The notes beneath the pieces are model-generated. The model ran no database searches. It was not told where the DNA came from and was given only the letters and a program-made list of their open reading frames with translations. A program made the position numbers and the translations under genes. From the NCBI GenBank assembly GCA_964626565.1, contig CAZVFX010000064.1, positions 1 to 40,657 of the forward strand: a DNA stretch of 40,657 bases, read 5' to 3'. This document shows, one piece after another, positions 33,777-40,657 of this stretch. Every line of letters starts with the position of its first letter. Positions within the stretch are counted from its first letter, which is position 1. Origin of the DNA: CAZVFX01 sp964626565. GTDB lineage: Bacteria; Myxococcota_A; UBA9042; CAIXZC01.

Positions 33777-36700
33777 ATGAGAAGACAGGAATCCATCGCC
33801 CAATTCAAAGCGCTCAAGAGCCGCCTTGTCGATGCATGGGACCCGGGCATCCCGACCGTGATCATAAACGCCGGCACCTGCGGACAGGCGAGCGGCGCCA
33901 ACGATTTGATCCGCGCGGCCAAGCGTGAGGTGCTGGCGAGAGGTCTGGGTGACAGGATACGCGTCAGGATAACAGGGTGTCATGGATTCTGCCAGTTGGA
34001 GCCATCCATCATCGTTGAACCGGCCAGAACGTTCTATCCGAAAGTGGAACGGGAGGCGGTGCCGCTGATCATGGAGGCGGCTCTCAACGGACAGGTGATC
34101 GAAGAGTTGTTGTTCAAAGACCCGGCATCCGGCGAGCCGATTGAAAAGCAGGAAGACATACCGTTTTTCAAGCGGCAGACCCGCACGCTGCTCAGTCAAA
34201 ACGAGAAGGTTGACCCGATCCGGATTTACCATTCCATCAGAATCGGCGGTTACTCGGCGCTCTGTTCAGTGCTGGAAAAAGGGGATCCCGGCTGGGTTGT
34301 TGAACAAACGAAGGTGTCCAGTCTTCGCGGCCGCGGTGGGGGCGGCTTTCCCACGGGTATCAAATGGGAGCTTCTGGCCAAGCAGTCTGGCGAAAGGGGC
34401 AAGTACCTCATATGCAACGCCGATGAAGGGGATCCCGGGGCCTACATGGACCGCAGCCTCCTCGAAGGGAACCCCCACAGCATTATCGAGGGAATGGTGA
34501 TCGCCGCGTACGGCACTGGTGCGACGGAAGGAATAGTCTACGTGCGCAACGAATACCCTCTGGCCATCAAACACCTGCTCATCGCGCTCCGGCAGGCTCG
34601 TGATCTGGGTGTGTTGGGCGACAATATTCTGGGTACGGATTTCTCGTTTGATGTCAGAATCGCCAAAGGGGCTGGGGCTTTCGTGTGCGGGGAGGAAACT
34701 GCGCTGATTCGATCCCTCGAAGGCAACATGGGAGAACCGCGACAGCGGCCTCCCTATCCGGTGCAACGAGGGCTCCATGGAAAGCCCACCTCCATAAACA
34801 ACGTCGAAACCTGGGCCAATGTACCGGTCGTCTTCCAGAGTGGAGCCGAGGATTTCGCAACTGTCGGTACTCCCGGGAATTCGGGGACCAAGGTGTTCAG
34901 CCTGGTGGGCAAGATCAAGAACACCGGCCTGGTGGAAGTGCCGATGGGTATGTCTGTCAATGAGATCATACACGACATCGGCGGCGGCCCGACAGGTGAG
35001 GGCAAGATAAAGTCCATCCAGACCGGCGGTCCTTCCGGCGGATGCATTCCCGCTTCCATGTTTGACCTCGCCATCGACTACGACAGCTTGGCTAAGGCCG
35101 GTTCGATCATGGGTTCGGGTGGCATGATCGTCATGGACGAGGGAACGTGCATGGTGGACATCGCCAGGTACTTCATGGGTTTCCTCAAGGACGAGTCTTG
35201 CGGCAAGTGCTTCTCGTGCCGGAAAGGGACCCAGCGAATGTACGAAATCCTTGATGACATCAGCAAAGGAACGGGCACCCTGGCGCAGCTCGAACTGCTG
35301 GAGGAGTTGGCGGTGGCGGTAAAAGATGCCTCCATGTGTGGCCTCGGGCAAACCGCTTCGAATCCGGTGCTGGCAACACTGCGGTATTTCCGTGATGAGT
35401 ACCTGCGGCACATCGTCGACAAGCGCTGCGATGCCTTCGTGTGCTCGGAGTTGGTGGGGGCCCCCTGCCAGTCGGCGTGTCCCTTGGGAACCGAGGCGTG
35501 GCGGTACGTGGCCCACCTTGAGAAAGGGGAAATGGAGCAAGCATATCGCGTAATCAGGGAGACCAATCCATTCCCGTCGGTGTGTGCGCGGGTGTGCGAC
35601 CACCGGTGCGAGAGTCGTTGCCGCTTGGGAACGGCGGGCGGTGAGCCACTTGCTGTGAGGGCGTTGAAAAGGTTCGTAACCGACCGGGTTGATCCGACTA
35701 CGTATGCTGCAGGGCGAGTTGCGGCGAGTTGCAAGGACCCGGTGGCAGTTGTTGGCGGGGGACCCGCCGGCATAACGGCTGCCCACTACCTCTCACTTCA
35801 AGGCCACGAAGTGACACTGTTCGAGGCGGAACAGGAACTCGGAGGCATGTTGGTGAGCGGCATCCCGGCCTATCGCCTGCCTCGGGAAGTGCTGCGCAAA
35901 GAGATCGCGGCTCTTCTTGATACCGGAGTCAAGGTAGAGTACGGAGCCGCAATCGGTCGTGATTTCACATGCGACGACCTGTTTGGCAGGGGTTTCAAGG
36001 CGATATTTCTCGGTCTTGGCGCGCACCGAAGCTTGCGCCTCGGCCTTCCGGGCGAGGATAGCTCGGGAGTGGTCGCCTCGATGGAGTTTCTCAAGGAACA
36101 CAACCTCAACAACCGGCAACTGGGCACAGGCCGGGTGGGGGTCATCGGGGGCGGAAATTCAGCGGTGGACGCGGCCCGGGTGGCATTGCGCCAGGACAAG
36201 GTGACCGACGTTACGATCTTCTACCGGCGCACTGTGGGCGAGATGCCCGCTTTTGGGGAGGAGGTGGCCGCGGCTCAGCAGGAAGGGATAAGGTTTGAGA
36301 TGTTGGTCACTCCGCTGGAGCTTCTTTCGGAAGCGGGCCGTCTAAGGGGAGTACGGTGCATCAGGAATTCGTTGGGCAAAGTCGATGCCAGTGGCCGGCG
36401 AAGCCCCGTCGCGACGCCAGGCTCAGAATTCGACGTTGACCTTGATACCCTGATCGTCGCTGTCGGGGAACAACCTGAAACTGAGCCCGTGGCGAAAATG
36501 GGTTTCGAGGTCGACCGGAAAGGTCGGGTACGAACAGATATAGATACGCTTCGTTCTACGCGGGAAGGGGTGTTTGCAGGCGGCGACGTGGTGACAGGGC
36601 CCAGCACCATCGTTGACGCCATCGCAGCGGGCAGAAGAGGAGCGGAGGCCATCCGACGTTTCCTCAGCGGGCAGGAGTTGCGGAGACCCGCTGAATTGTG

Positions 36701-36944
36701 CCGGCCGCAGACCTTCCTGGAGCCCCGGGAGCCAGGGCAGGAAGAACTCGAGGAGGCCTCCCGGTTGGAACCGCCCGTAATCGCGGTGGACCGCCGTGAG
36801 AAGAACTTCGCGGAGGTGGAACAGGGTGCCTCGTTGGATGAGGTGCTGCGTGAGGCAAAACGATGTCTCAGATGTGATCTGGAATTCACCCGAAGCGGTC
36901 TCAATGACCTCTCGGGCGATGCAGAGGGGGAAAGGAAGGTATGA
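33777..36944 (+). CDS. NuoF/HydB-GltD fusion: NAD(P)H-dependent iron-sulfur flavoprotein, 1055 aa
   Basis: Domains in order: a thioredoxin-like [2Fe-2S] part (C35, C68, C72) as in HydB/HndC; NuoF with RGRGGGGFPTGIKW (185-197), the FMN/NADH segment NADEGDPGAYMDR (214-226) and CGEETALIRSLEG; an SLBB-like part; the NuoF [4Fe-4S] site C475, C478, C481 and C521; then GltD/NfnB-like N-terminal clusters (C551, C556, C564, C568 and C603, C607, C611, C615), an FAD fold (VVGGGPAG, 658-665) and an NADPH fold (VIGGGNSAVD, 789-798), ending with CLRC (1030-1033). In HydB the part after NuoF is a plain two-cluster ferredoxin; here it is a whole GltD-type oxidoreductase. It thus has two pyridine-nucleotide sites and two flavins, as bifurcating enzymes need. 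The stop overlaps the next start (ATGA). Confidence 0.92.
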   Translation: MRRQESIAQFKALKSRLVDAWDPGIPTVIINAGTCGQASGANDLIRAAKREVLARGLGDRIRVRITGCHGFCQLEPSIIVEPARTFYPKVEREAVPLIMEAALNGQVIEELLFKDPASGEPIEKQEDIPFFKRQTRTLLSQNEKVDPIRIYHSIRIGGYSALCSVLEKGDPGWVVEQTKVSSLRGRGGGGFPTGIKWELLAKQSGERGKYLICNADEGDPGAYMDRSLLEGNPHSIIEGMVIAAYGTGATEGIVYVRNEYPLAIKHLLIALRQARDLGVLGDNILGTDFSFDVRIAKGAGAFVCGEETALIRSLEGNMGEPRQRPPYPVQRGLHGKPTSINNVETWANVPVVFQSGAEDFATVGTPGNSGTKVFSLVGKIKNTGLVEVPMGMSVNEIIHDIGGGPTGEGKIKSIQTGGPSGGCIPASMFDLAIDYDSLAKAGSIMGSGGMIVMDEGTCMVDIARYFMGFLKDESCGKCFSCRKGTQRMYEILDDISKGTGTLAQLELLEELAVAVKDASMCGLGQTASNPVLATLRYFRDEYLRHIVDKRCDAFVCSELVGAPCQSACPLGTEAWRYVAHLEKGEMEQAYRVIRETNPFPSVCARVCDHRCESRCRLGTAGGEPLAVRALKRFVTDRVDPTTYAAGRVAASCKDPVAVVGGGPAGITAAHYLSLQGHEVTLFEAEQELGGMLVSGIPAYRLPREVLRKEIAALLDTGVKVEYGAAIGRDFTCDDLFGRGFKAIFLGLGAHRSLRLGLPGEDSSGVVASMEFLKEHNLNNRQLGTGRVGVIGGGNSAVDAARVALRQDKVTDVTIFYRRTVGEMPAFGEEVAAAQQEGIRFEMLVTPLELLSEAGRLRGVRCIRNSLGKVDASGRRSPVATPGSEFDVDLDTLIVAVGEQPETEPVAKMGFEVDRKGRVRTDIDTLRSTREGVFAGGDVVTGPSTIVDAIAAGRRGAEAIRRFLSGQELRRPAELCRPQTFLEPREPGQEELEEASRLEPPVIAVDRREKNFAEVEQGASLDEVLREAKRCLRCDLEFTRSGLNDLSGDAEGERKV

Positions 36945-37618
36945 TATCCCTGACCATCAATGGCCTGACGGCCACAGTCGAAGCAGGAAGTACCTTGCTT
37001 GAAGCAGCACGATTCCTTGGCCTGCCGATTCCGACGTTGTGCCACCGCGACGATCTTTCGCCGTACGGTGCGTGCAGGCTGTGTGTTGTGGAAATCGGGG
37101 AAGGCCCGAGAGCCAGGCTGGTGTCCTCCTGCACCTATCCTGCGGAAGAAGGACTCAAGGTGCGCACCGCATCTGCGCGGGTGTTGAAGACTCGTAAAAT
37201 GCTAATCGAGTTGTACCTGGCTTCCTGCCCGCAATCGAAAGTCATCCAGGACCTGGCCTCGGCCCACAATGTGCGGCAGCAACGCTTCAAGCAGGAGCAT
37301 GACGACTGCATCTTGTGTGGGTTGTGCGTACGCATGTGTAAGGAGCAGATGGTGGCCGGAGCCATCGGATTTCGGGGCCGGGGCGAGGATCGCAGTCTCG
37401 GCACACCGTTTGACGTGAAATCGGATGTCTGCAGGTTCTGCGGTGGTTGCATGTACGTGTGCCCCGCTTGCCAGTTGAGGTGCACCTTCACTGAGCCGGA
37501 CAAGGCGGTCTGCGGGGGTTGCGCCAACCTGGGACCGCCTTGCGCAGAGAAGGAACAGTTCGACGATATGATGTGCTACATGGAACCCTGTGTAGCTTGT
37601 GAAATAGAGAAGGATTGA
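36941..37618 (+). CDS. HoxU/NuoG-N-terminal-like iron-sulfur protein with extra cysteines
   Basis: A 225-residue soluble electron carrier. The N-terminus is a [2Fe-2S] ferredoxin fold (C34, C45, C48, C64). The segment where NuoG/HoxU have the His-Cys [4Fe-4S] site is reduced to LYLASCPQS and probably lacks that cluster. Two [4Fe-4S] motifs follow, CILCGLCVRMC (123-133) and CRFCGGCMYVC (164-174). The last 50 residues add C177, C181, C191, C194, C201, C212, C217 and C220, more than HoxU has, enough for another cluster or a zinc site. It should wire the NuoEF unit to the FMN protein encoded next. Confidence 0.88.
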   Translation: MISLTINGLTATVEAGSTLLEAARFLGLPIPTLCHRDDLSPYGACRLCVVEIGEGPRARLVSSCTYPAEEGLKVRTASARVLKTRKMLIELYLASCPQSKVIQDLASAHNVRQQRFKQEHDDCILCGLCVRMCKEQMVAGAIGFRGRGEDRSLGTPFDVKSDVCRFCGGCMYVCPACQLRCTFTEPDKAVCGGCANLGPPCAEKEQFDDMMCYMEPCVACEIEKD

Positions 37619-37637
37619 CACCGCTAGGGAGGATACG

Positions 37638-39218
37638 ATGACTCTGTCCAAAACCAACGCCACAGCAGCAACTTTAACCAAGAACCGCACCGAAGGCTCA
37701 ATAACCCCCGCTTCCGGCATGTGCGTGACCTGTGTCGACGGCTGTGTCGGCATGTGCGAGATAGGCAAATCAGCGTACAGGGGGCATGAAGTAATCTACC
37801 CACAGCCTTTCGGAGTTATTACAACTGCCGCGGAAAAGACGTATCCCATCGACTATTCGCACTTCAACATAATGGGCACCGCAGTGGGTGCGCACGGCAT
37901 TGAAGCCGATAGCGACAAAGCGATATTCCCAGCGGTGAACCTTGAAGTAGTTTTCGGCCGGGACGGAGGGCTGAAGTTTCGCCTCCCGTGGGTCATCCCG
38001 GGCATCGGTTCCACCAACATCGCCAAGAATAACTGGGAAGGGCTGGCCATCGGGTCGGCTCTTGCGGGTACGGGATTGACCATCGGCGAAAATGTCGCAG
38101 GTATGGACCCGGAGGCGATAATCAATGACGGGCGGGTAGTGGACACCGTGGATCTCAAGCGTCGCGTCAAGCTCTACAAGGACCATCAGCGCGACGGCTA
38201 CGGGGCCATCATTGTGCAGGCCAACGTCGAAGACACCCGTCTAGGAGCACAGGAGTACGCCATTGAGAAGCTTGGCGTTGACTGTGTGGAACTGAAATGG
38301 GGCCAGGGTGCCAAAAATATCGGCGGCGAGGTGAAGATAAAGGATCTCGATAAGGCGCTGATGTTGCACGAGCGGGGGTACGTGGTGTTGCCGGATCCGA
38401 CCCTGCCTCACGTGCAAGAGGCATTCCGGAACGGAGCGTTCTCCGAATTCGAACGACATTCTCGGGTCGGCATGGTTACCGAGGAGTCTTTTGCCGCCCG
38501 AGTCGCAGAATTGCGGAAGGCGGGAGCCAGGTACATCTTTCTGAAGACCGGTGCGTATCGTCCGGCAGACCTTGCCAGGGCAATTGTCTTCGCCTCAAAA
38601 TACGAGCTCGATCTACTGACCGTAGATGGTGCCGGCGGCGGCACGGGCATGAGTCCATGGCGGATGATGAACGAGTGGGGAATGCCGCCCGTAGAAATAC
38701 ACTCGCTCCTATACCAGTATGCCAAGCGTCTGGCCGACAGAAACGAGTACGTGCCCCCGTTGGCCGTTGCCGGCGGATTCACCTTTGAAGACCAGATCTT
38801 CAAGGGGCTGGCCATGGGCGCTCCGTTTGTGAAACTGGTGGGCATGGCTCGCAGCCCCATCGCAGCAGCCATGGTTGGCAAGACCATCGGCAACACAATC
38901 GAAGAAGGTGAGTTGCCGGTGTACGTGGAGCGCTTCGGACGTACCAGGGACGAGATCTTCGTCACGGCCAGCTCGCTGAGAAAGGAGTTGGGGAATAGCG
39001 AGTTCGAGAAGCTGCCGACCGGCGCCCTAGGCTTGTACACCTATTATGAGCGTCTGGCGCAGGGCCTGCGGCAGTTTATGGCCGGCAGCCGGAGGTTCAC
39101 CCTGGAACACATGAGTAGGAGTGACCTCGCGGCCCTGACTCACCAGGCGGCAGAGATCAGCGGCATCCCGCACTTAATGGATGTGGACAGGGCGGAAGTC
39201 GAAGAGATCCTGGCATAA
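37638..39218 (+). CDS. glutamate-synthase-type FMN-binding protein, no glutaminase domain
   Basis: A 526-residue protein. After a leader of about 28 residues comes C29, C32, C36, C40 (CVTCVDGCVGMC), suited to a [4Fe-4S] cluster. The rest is the FMN-binding beta/alpha barrel of GltB: GVDCVELKWGQGAKNIGGEV, DLLTVDGAGGGTGMSPW, LAVAGGFTFEDQIFKGLAMG and APFVKLVGMARSP. The class-II glutaminase domain and the C-terminal glucan-like domain of GltB are missing, and the cysteines of the GltB [3Fe-4S] cluster are absent. With its GltD-like partner in the upstream fusion it could be an ammonia- or other-substrate-reducing version of glutamate synthase. GGGAGGATACG precedes the ATG. Confidence 0.88.
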   Translation: MTLSKTNATAATLTKNRTEGSITPASGMCVTCVDGCVGMCEIGKSAYRGHEVIYPQPFGVITTAAEKTYPIDYSHFNIMGTAVGAHGIEADSDKAIFPAVNLEVVFGRDGGLKFRLPWVIPGIGSTNIAKNNWEGLAIGSALAGTGLTIGENVAGMDPEAIINDGRVVDTVDLKRRVKLYKDHQRDGYGAIIVQANVEDTRLGAQEYAIEKLGVDCVELKWGQGAKNIGGEVKIKDLDKALMLHERGYVVLPDPTLPHVQEAFRNGAFSEFERHSRVGMVTEESFAARVAELRKAGARYIFLKTGAYRPADLARAIVFASKYELDLLTVDGAGGGTGMSPWRMMNEWGMPPVEIHSLLYQYAKRLADRNEYVPPLAVAGGFTFEDQIFKGLAMGAPFVKLVGMARSPIAAAMVGKTIGNTIEEGELPVYVERFGRTRDEIFVTASSLRKELGNSEFEKLPTGALGLYTYYERLAQGLRQFMAGSRRFTLEHMSRSDLAALTHQAAEISGIPHLMDVDRAEVEEILA

Positions 39219-39224
39219 GGGCGA

Positions 39225-39345
39225 CCTTTGTCTCCCCCCTTCCGGCGCTCCCCTTTCTGATTCAAACAGCGTTGGACAGGAAGTGCTGGAGGATTTCCGG
39301 TTACGGACATACTCCCGGGGAGCGTCGGCAGAGGGGGGACAAGGG
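39225..39345. repeat. imperfect inverted repeat with 29-bp arms
   Basis: Arms 39225-39253 and 39317-39345 pair at 24 of 29 positions around a 63-bp centre; the innermost eight bases (CGCTCCCC/GGGGAGCG) match perfectly. It fills the gap between two convergent genes. It may terminate transcription from both sides or be a small non-autonomous element; no target-site duplication was seen. Confidence 0.6.
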
Positions 39346-39416
39346 AAAACAAGTCTGCCAAATGATCCCGGTAACTACTGGGTAAGGTGGATTCTCACGG
39401 GAAGAGCGATGGTCGG

Positions 39417-40520
39417 CTAGTCAGCGTCACACTCGCAACCGGCCATGGTCAGGCAGTCGCACAAGTCTTCGTCGCAATCTGCAATGCAGGTCACGTAGTC
39501 GGCGTCCATCGGGTCGCAGTCGTTGACGCAGTCGGCGTAGTCCACGCCGCAATCGGCTTCGTCGGCGGGGTCACACTCGGTGGTTTCCACACACTCGCCT
39601 CCAACGCAGATTTCGCCCGCGTCGCATGCCGGGTCGCAATCGGGGGGTACATCGTCTTCTACGCATTCACCCGCGATGCAGGACCAGCCTTCATCGCACG
39701 CGGGGTCGCAGTCGGGCGGGACATCATCTTCGGTGCAAACACCGTTGACGCAGGACCACCCTTCGTCACAAGCGGGGTCGCAATCGGGAATCTCGCAGTC
39801 GCATCCGGCCGCAGTGAGGCAGTTGCACAACTCATCGTTGCACGCGGCGACGCAAGCATCGTAGTCTGCGTCGAGCGGGTCGCAAGCGGGTACGCACGCG
39901 CCGTGTGCGGCGCCGCAGTTCTGCTTGTCATCTTCGGCGCATGCGGCTTCCGTCACGCACTCGCCGTTGACGCAGGATTCGCCTTCTGCACAGGCCGGGT
40001 CGCAACCCTCGGGCGGCGTCACGCACGCGCCGTCCACGCATTCTTCGCCTGCTGCGCAGGCCGGGTCGCAACCGGCCGGGGGATCAACGCACGCACCGTT
40101 AACGCACTCCTGGTCACCCGTGCAGGCCGGGTCGCAACCGGCCGGGGGATCAACGCACGCACCGTTAACGCACTGCTGGTCACCCGTGCAAGCTGGGTCG
40201 CACGCGGGGGTTTCGCAGGTACAGCCCGCGTTGGTGAGGCAAGTACAAAGGTCTTCATCGCAACCCGCCACACAGGCCTCGTAATCGGCCCCCAGGGGGT
40301 CGCATGCAGCCACGCAGGCTGAGTGAGTCTGGGCGCAGCCGTCCTGGTCGGAGTTGTTGCAGCCTTCCGCCATGCACGTTCCATCGACACAGGTTTCTCC
40401 CCCGGCGCAAGCCGGGTCACAGCCGCCGTCCGAGCTGTCGCTGTCTCCTCCACAAGTGGGAAGGGCCAGCAGTGCAGCCGCCACAACGGTCAAAGCAAAC
40501 AAACATGCTGACAGTCTCAT
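39417..40520 (-). CDS. Cys-rich repeat lipoprotein, 367 aa
   Basis: An exported protein with signal MRLSACLFALTVVAAALLAL and lipid cysteine in LPTCGG. Two repeat types alternate. Short units CDPACxxGxxCVxGxCV occur eight times, most followed by a Pro or acidic linker. A longer unit, with CDPxxADYxxCxxxC then LCxCLxxAGCxCE/D, occurs three times (after GADYEAC, DADYDAC and DADYVTC). The density of cysteines implies a disulfide-rigid surface rod or adhesin-like stalk. Such CDPAC repeats are common in Myxococcota lipoproteins; the role is unknown. The ATG at 40520 has GGGAGG six bases before; an ATG at 40523 is equally possible. Confidence 0.85.
   Translation of the reverse strand: MRLSACLFALTVVAAALLALPTCGGDSDSSDGGCDPACAGGETCVDGTCMAEGCNNSDQDGCAQTHSACVAACDPLGADYEACVAGCDEDLCTCLTNAGCTCETPACDPACTGDQQCVNGACVDPPAGCDPACTGDQECVNGACVDPPAGCDPACAAGEECVDGACVTPPEGCDPACAEGESCVNGECVTEAACAEDDKQNCGAAHGACVPACDPLDADYDACVAACNDELCNCLTAAGCDCEIPDCDPACDEGWSCVNGVCTEDDVPPDCDPACDEGWSCIAGECVEDDVPPDCDPACDAGEICVGGECVETTECDPADEADCGVDYADCVNDCDPMDADYVTCIADCDEDLCDCLTMAGCECDAD
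40061..40192 (-). repeat. two near-identical 66-bp direct repeats within the lipoprotein gene
   Basis: Units 40061-40126 and 40127-40192 differ at a very few bases and encode the 22-residue step CDPACTGDQxCVNGACVDPP. Shorter, less exact units flank them. Confidence 0.85.
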
Positions 40521-40546
40521 CATGAACCTCCCTTGATTGTCGTAAT

Positions 40547-40582
40547 CTGCTGTCCGAGGCAATAGGCTCGGGATGACAGCAG
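40547..40582 (-). promoter_or_regulatory. hairpin in the leader of the Cys-rich lipoprotein gene
   Basis: Outer arms CTGCTGT and ACAGCAG and inner arms CCGAG and CTCGG pair with a 4-nt bulge and an 8-nt loop, 26 bp before the start codon. Function unknown; it could stabilise the mRNA. Confidence 0.45.
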
Positions 40583-40657
40583 AACGAGTATATATCTAGA
40601 ATAAATGTAACCGTTCACCTGGGGTGAGAATGTCGGCCGTGTTTCAGGCAGCGAGTG

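Noticed and set aside
34266..35786. Open frame of 506 codons on the minus strand
   Set aside because: It lies wholly opposite the NuoF-GltD gene, whose domains are unmistakable; the frame is a GC-rich shadow.
39387..40322. Open frame of 311 codons on the plus strand with repeated VAT/GRG segments
   Set aside because: It is the reverse of the Cys-rich repeat lipoprotein; its repeats are mirrored from that gene.

Overview
The window is GC-rich, gene-dense DNA from an anaerobic or facultatively respiring bacterium of the former Deltaproteobacteria type (Myxococcota or Desulfobacterota-like). This placement is inferred from the multiheme cytochrome lipoproteins, the NrfD/HybB-type membrane complex, the NtrC-class regulator with a sigma-54 promoter, and a Cys-rich lipoprotein built of CDPAC-type repeats. 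No rRNA, tRNA, CRISPR array or transposase gene was seen, so the placement is not proven.

Left end (1-5.5 kb): a 47-bp tandem repeat array is followed by housekeeping and envelope genes: a lipoprotein, rpmB, a PLP enzyme of the D-cysteine desulfhydrase/ACC deaminase family, an M15 peptidase, rmuC and a lipoprotein with an EF-hand loop. A 13-bp motif, GGGGACAGACCYC, that starts each tandem unit is also scattered through these genes in three reading frames. It was not found after about 3.9 kb.

Regulation of a lost molybdoenzyme (5.6-11.2 kb): a PhnD-like lipoprotein, a NarL-type histidine kinase and its response regulator precede a broken gene. That gene keeps a Tat signal (frameshifted), pieces of the C-terminal part of a molybdopterin oxidoreductase, and most of a TorD-type chaperone in one frame. 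A MOT1-type molybdate/sulfate transporter overlaps its end. The group looks like the remains of a regulated molybdoenzyme respiration operon.

Middle (11.3-29 kb): a UPF0282-like metallo-hydrolase and an octaheme cytochrome precede an 11-gene minus-strand operon that appears to encode every step from glutamyl-tRNA to protoheme (order of transcription hemE-N-H-Y-A-C-D-L, histidine kinase, receiver protein, hemB). Divergent from it is a three-gene membrane electron-transfer complex: a Tat-exported four-cluster ferredoxin (HybA-like), a HybB/NrfD-type quinone protein and a dodecaheme lipoprotein of three tetraheme modules. Heme synthesis and a major heme consumer thus share one 264-bp control region.

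Right part (29-39.2 kb): a soluble histidine kinase and an NtrC-type activator lie upstream of a well-formed sigma-54 promoter with two CAAC-N4-GTTG sites. This promoter should drive a five-gene unit: a receiver protein with Cys-rich C-terminal modules, a NuoE-like protein with a zinc-ribbon extension, a 1055-residue NuoF-GltD fusion, a HoxU-like iron-sulfur protein and a glutamate-synthase-type FMN protein without glutaminase domain. The last four resemble a soluble NAD(P)H-linked, possibly electron-bifurcating, flavoprotein complex whose terminal reaction is unknown. This is the best candidate for an undescribed system. The window closes with a Cys-rich repeat lipoprotein on the minus strand.
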